Assembly (NCBI GenBank): GCA_018902755.1
Contig: JAHIQI010000040.1
Span: 1-64,000, forward strand
Direction: 5' to 3'
Source of the DNA: Pseudomonadota bacterium
GTDB lineage: Bacteria > Desulfobacterota > Desulfarculia > Desulfarculales > Desulfarculaceae
Length of the DNA: 64,000 bases
The first letter of the stretch is position 1. The number at the start of each line of letters is the position of its first letter. Shown piece after piece: positions 61,971 through 64,000 of this stretch. A program made the translations under genes and the position numbers. A model generated the notes under the pieces. The model was not told where the DNA came from. It was given only the letters and a program-made list of their open reading frames with translations, and did not search any database.

Positions 61971-62615
61971 ATGTACAAGCTCAAGGTCTGCGAGATATTC
62001 CTCAGCCTGCAAGGTGAAAGCAGCTTCGTGGGGCTGCCCTGCGTCTTCGTGCGCACCAGCGGATGCCCCCTGGATTGCGCCTGGTGCGACACCGCCTATG
62101 CCAAAACCGAAGGGCGGGAGATGCTTCTGGAGGAAATACTGGGGCAGGTGGCGGGCCTGGGGGTGGAGTTGGTGGAGCTTACCGGCGGTGAGCCCCTGGC
62201 CCAGGACACCGCGCCCCGCATGATGGAGATGTTCCTCCAGGAGGGCTACACCGTGCTCCTGGAAACCAGCGGTGCGGTGAGCCTGGTCTCGGTTCCCGAG
62301 GAGGTCCACGTGATCATGGATCTCAAGTGCCCATCCTCGGGCATGCACGAGCGCATGCACTGGCCCAACCTGGAAATGCTCCGTCCTCACCATGAGGTAA
62401 AGTTCGTGGTGGCCGACCGGGCCGATTACGACTACGCCCACCGCCTGATGGAGAGCCACCGCCTGGCCGAGCGGGCCAGGGTGCTGTTCTCCTGCGTGCA
62501 CGGGTCCATCGCTCCCCGGGAGGTGGCCGGGTGGATACTGGAAGACCGCCTGCCGGTGCGCTTCCAGCTTCCTCTGCACAAGGAGCTTTGGCCCGAGGTC
62601 CGGCGCGGGGTTTAG
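61971..62615 (+). CDS. queE: 7-carboxy-7-deazaguanine synthase
   Basis: The 214-residue radical SAM enzyme makes the deazaguanine core of queuosine. The cluster motif CPLDCAWCDT follows VRTSG, preceded by FLSLQGESSFVGLPCVFV, and ELTGGEPLAQ is the GGE motif. This is the compact QueE form. ATG 61971 has GGAGGGCGG upstream. It supplies preQ1 precursor for queA/tgt at 41-43 kb. Palindromic repeat copy C begins 3 nt after its stop. Confidence 0.93.
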   Translation: MYKLKVCEIFLSLQGESSFVGLPCVFVRTSGCPLDCAWCDTAYAKTEGREMLLEEILGQVAGLGVELVELTGGEPLAQDTAPRMMEMFLQEGYTVLLETSGAVSLVSVPEEVHVIMDLKCPSSGMHERMHWPNLEMLRPHHEVKFVVADRADYDYAHRLMESHRLAERARVLFSCVHGSIAPREVAGWILEDRLPVRFQLPLHKELWPEVRRGV

Positions 62616-62618
62616 CTC

Positions 62619-62736
62619 GGCACAGCCAGCCACCGACATGCCGCGTTGCCGGCTGCGTTCGGGCCTCGACGTAGTCCGGGCTACGCCTACGGCCCTCGCT
62701 TGCCGGTCGCCTTGCCTGCCGGCGGCTGGCTGGGCC
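62619..62736. repeat. 118-bp palindromic repeat, copy C
   Basis: Same layout as copies A and B. The inner hairpin is CGTAG/CTACG (62670-62674 and 62681-62685) and the outer arms are GCCAGCC/GGCTGGC (62625-62631 and 62724-62730). It begins 3 nt after the queE stop. Sequence differs from the other copies in both arms while pairing is kept. Confidence 0.85.
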
Positions 62737-62857
62737 GGTGCCGGGTACAAACGCAACCAGATAGGGCTGGCGCTTTTTCCATAAGGACCGCATAAAATTT
62801 GAATCGTTGTTTGTTGCCGTCCAACCTTACAGAAATATCCGGGCTGGCCGTTCCGGC

Positions 62858-62889
62858 AAAAAAAGCGCCCCGCCGGTTTGGCGGGGCGC
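62858..62889 (-). terminator. rho-independent terminator of the octaheme cytochrome gene
   Basis: On the minus strand a perfect 10-bp GC stem (arms 62880-62889 and 62865-62874) with a 5-nt loop is followed directly by T7 (62858-62864). The strongest terminator in the window, 21 nt after the stop. Confidence 0.9.
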
Positions 62890-62910
62890 GGTTGCTTTTT
62901 AGGCGCCTGT

Positions 62911-64000
62911 CTACGGCTTCTGGTGCAGCGTGATCCAGTCCTGCATGTGGCGCACCGTCTTGTTCAGGTCCCAGCGGCCGTTGTCGAACACTCCCAGGTC
63001 CGCGCCCATCATGGCCGAGGCGAAGCGGGCGGAGTTGGCGTAGAACAGCCACTGCTGGGTCCACAGCCGTTCGACGTACTCGTCAAAGGGGCTGCCCTTG
63101 GGCGGGCCCTGGGCCAGACCCTTTTGCCATGCCTCGATCATCAACTGGGTGGCGGCCAGGACCATGGCGTCGGAGTCCTTGACGGTCTGGTCCAGGCGGG
63201 CCATCTGCCCCTCCACCCAGCCCTGGGCGTGGCAGGCCCCGCACACCTTGGCCATGCGCGCCTTGCGCACCGTCTGCTCCTTGGCGTCAATGAGGAACTC
63301 GGACGCGGGCTTGCCGCCCAGGGTGGTGGCCAGGCTCTGGCCGTCGGCGTTGGTGATCTTCCAGGTCTCGGGACTCTTGGGCTGGGGATGAGCGTAGATG
63401 AGCCCCAGCAGGCGCACCCACAGACGGTCGGTCATCTGGTGGGTGCGCTGGGCGATGACGTTGCCCCCCGCGCCGGTAAGCAGGCTCACGTGGCAGGCCG
63501 CGCAGGTGGGGGCGGTGAAGTCCTTGCCCGGAGTCCAGGGCACCTTGCCCATGTCCCACTGCTTGTGCATGGCGTAGTAGATGTTGCCGTGCTTGCTCAC
63601 CTGATAGACCTTGTACACCGGCACATCGGGTCCCTTGTGGCACTCGGAGCAGGTGTAGGGAGAGCGGGCCATCTCGATGGCGAACTGGTGGCGGGTGTGG
63701 CAGGCGGTGCAGGAGCCCACCGTGCCGTCGGGGTTCAAGCGTCCCACTCCCCGGTTGGGCCAGCCGGTTAGCTTGGGGAAGCTCATCTCTCCAAAGTCAC
63801 CCGTGTCGCGGGTCACGCTGCCGCTCACCTTGATCTCGGTTCCGTGGCAGTAGAGGCACGACTCGGCCTCGGCCAAGGGGCTGGGTGGGTCCATGGTGAT
63901 CTTGCCGCCGGCCATCTTGGGCACCGCGTTGGTTTGCTGGGCCAGGTCCATGTAGATGGGGTTCTTGAGCAGGTTGGCCCGGGCGTGGGCCATGAGGTTG
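62911..64000 (-). CDS. octaheme-type (HAO-like) multiheme cytochrome c, 5' end outside window
   Basis: The frame is open to the window edge, so the signal peptide and N-terminus are missing. The visible part (about 363 residues) has five CxxCH heme sites: CLYCH, CTACH, CSECH, CAACH and CGACH. The phrases CTACHTRHQFAIEMARSPYTC and SECHKGPDVPVYKVYQVSKHG (spanning about 95-136) match the hydroxylamine oxidoreductase/octaheme nitrite reductase superfamily, where three more hemes lie upstream. It would work in the periplasm in nitrogen-oxide or other multi-electron redox chemistry. I cannot judge the active-site tyrosine crosslink. A strong terminator follows. Confidence 0.85.
   Translation of the reverse strand, partial: NLMAHARANLLKNPIYMDLAQQTNAVPKMAGGKITMDPPSPLAEAESCLYCHGTEIKVSGSVTRDTGDFGEMSFPKLTGWPNRGVGRLNPDGTVGSCTACHTRHQFAIEMARSPYTCSECHKGPDVPVYKVYQVSKHGNIYYAMHKQWDMGKVPWTPGKDFTAPTCAACHVSLLTGAGGNVIAQRTHQMTDRLWVRLLGLIYAHPQPKSPETWKITNADGQSLATTLGGKPASEFLIDAKEQTVRKARMAKVCGACHAQGWVEGQMARLDQTVKDSDAMVLAATQLMIEAWQKGLAQGPPKGSPFDEYVERLWTQQWLFYANSARFASAMMGADLGVFDNGRWDLNKTVRHMQDWITLHQKP

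Overview
The window is GC-rich, densely coded DNA of a strictly anaerobic, respiratory Gram-negative bacterium. My inference is a sulfate reducer or syntroph of the Desulfobacterota (former Deltaproteobacteria). The grounds are a tungsten/molybdenum-type aldehyde:ferredoxin oxidoreductase, an indolepyruvate:ferredoxin oxidoreductase, a UbiD decarboxylase, a Tat-exported [NiFe] hydrogenase without a membrane anchor, a fumarate reductase-type complex with two-subunit class I fumarase, chelatase ATPases with a CobD-like enzyme, and an octaheme-type cytochrome. TTG and GTG starts are common, each supported by a Shine-Dalgarno site. No tRNA, rRNA, CRISPR array or transposase was seen.

Region 1 (1-18.6 kb) looks like one catabolic locus. 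An IclR regulator heads a leftward operon: ferredoxin, LarA-like protein, NadC/ModD-like protein, MoCF-domain protein, 2-oxopent-4-enoate-type hydratase, aldehyde:ferredoxin oxidoreductase. Rightward lie a TAXI solute receptor (interrupted by an in-frame amber codon), a fused TRAP permease, UbiD, a small zinc ribbon, IorA, IorB and an M24 peptidase homologue with a degraded metal site. A diguanylate cyclase, a DsbA-like protein and an LpdD-like protein (the family linked to UbiD-type decarboxylases) follow. The likely theme is uptake, decarboxylation and ferredoxin-coupled oxidation of aromatic or unsaturated acids.

Region 2 (18.6-30.2 kb) carries a GT-C-like membrane protein, a radical SAM protein, a CobD-like aminotransferase, a glycine-zipper lipoprotein, a sigma-54 activator with a degenerate receiver, a zinc-ribbon/winged-helix protein and two metal-chelatase ATPases. 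A visibly AT-rich two-gene island (ParB-like plus Mrr-like nuclease, about 26.05-28.11 kb) sits exactly between the two chelatase genes.

Region 3 (30.5-40.7 kb) holds a [NiFe] hydrogenase operon with protease, HypC and a zinc ribbon, then a MacA/MacB-like efflux operon and small membrane or zinc-ribbon proteins. Region 4 (40.9-49.4 kb) is housekeeping: queA-tgt-yajC-secD-secF behind a near-consensus promoter, parA-parB, a NYN-domain protein and plsY. Region 5 (49.5-64 kb) contains DUF3842/CooT, a metallo-beta-lactamase-fold protein, a PfkB kinase, a frameshifted EamA transporter, a potassium channel, a zinc-finger membrane protein, hpt, the fumarase/fumarate reductase operon, a glycosyltransferase, queE and a 5'-truncated octaheme-type cytochrome.

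The strongest unexplained signals are a three-copy, roughly 117-bp palindromic element placed 3-5 nt after stop codons with compensatory changes in its stems, the ParB-like/Mrr island, the coupled LarA-like and NadC-like genes, and two interrupted transporter genes.
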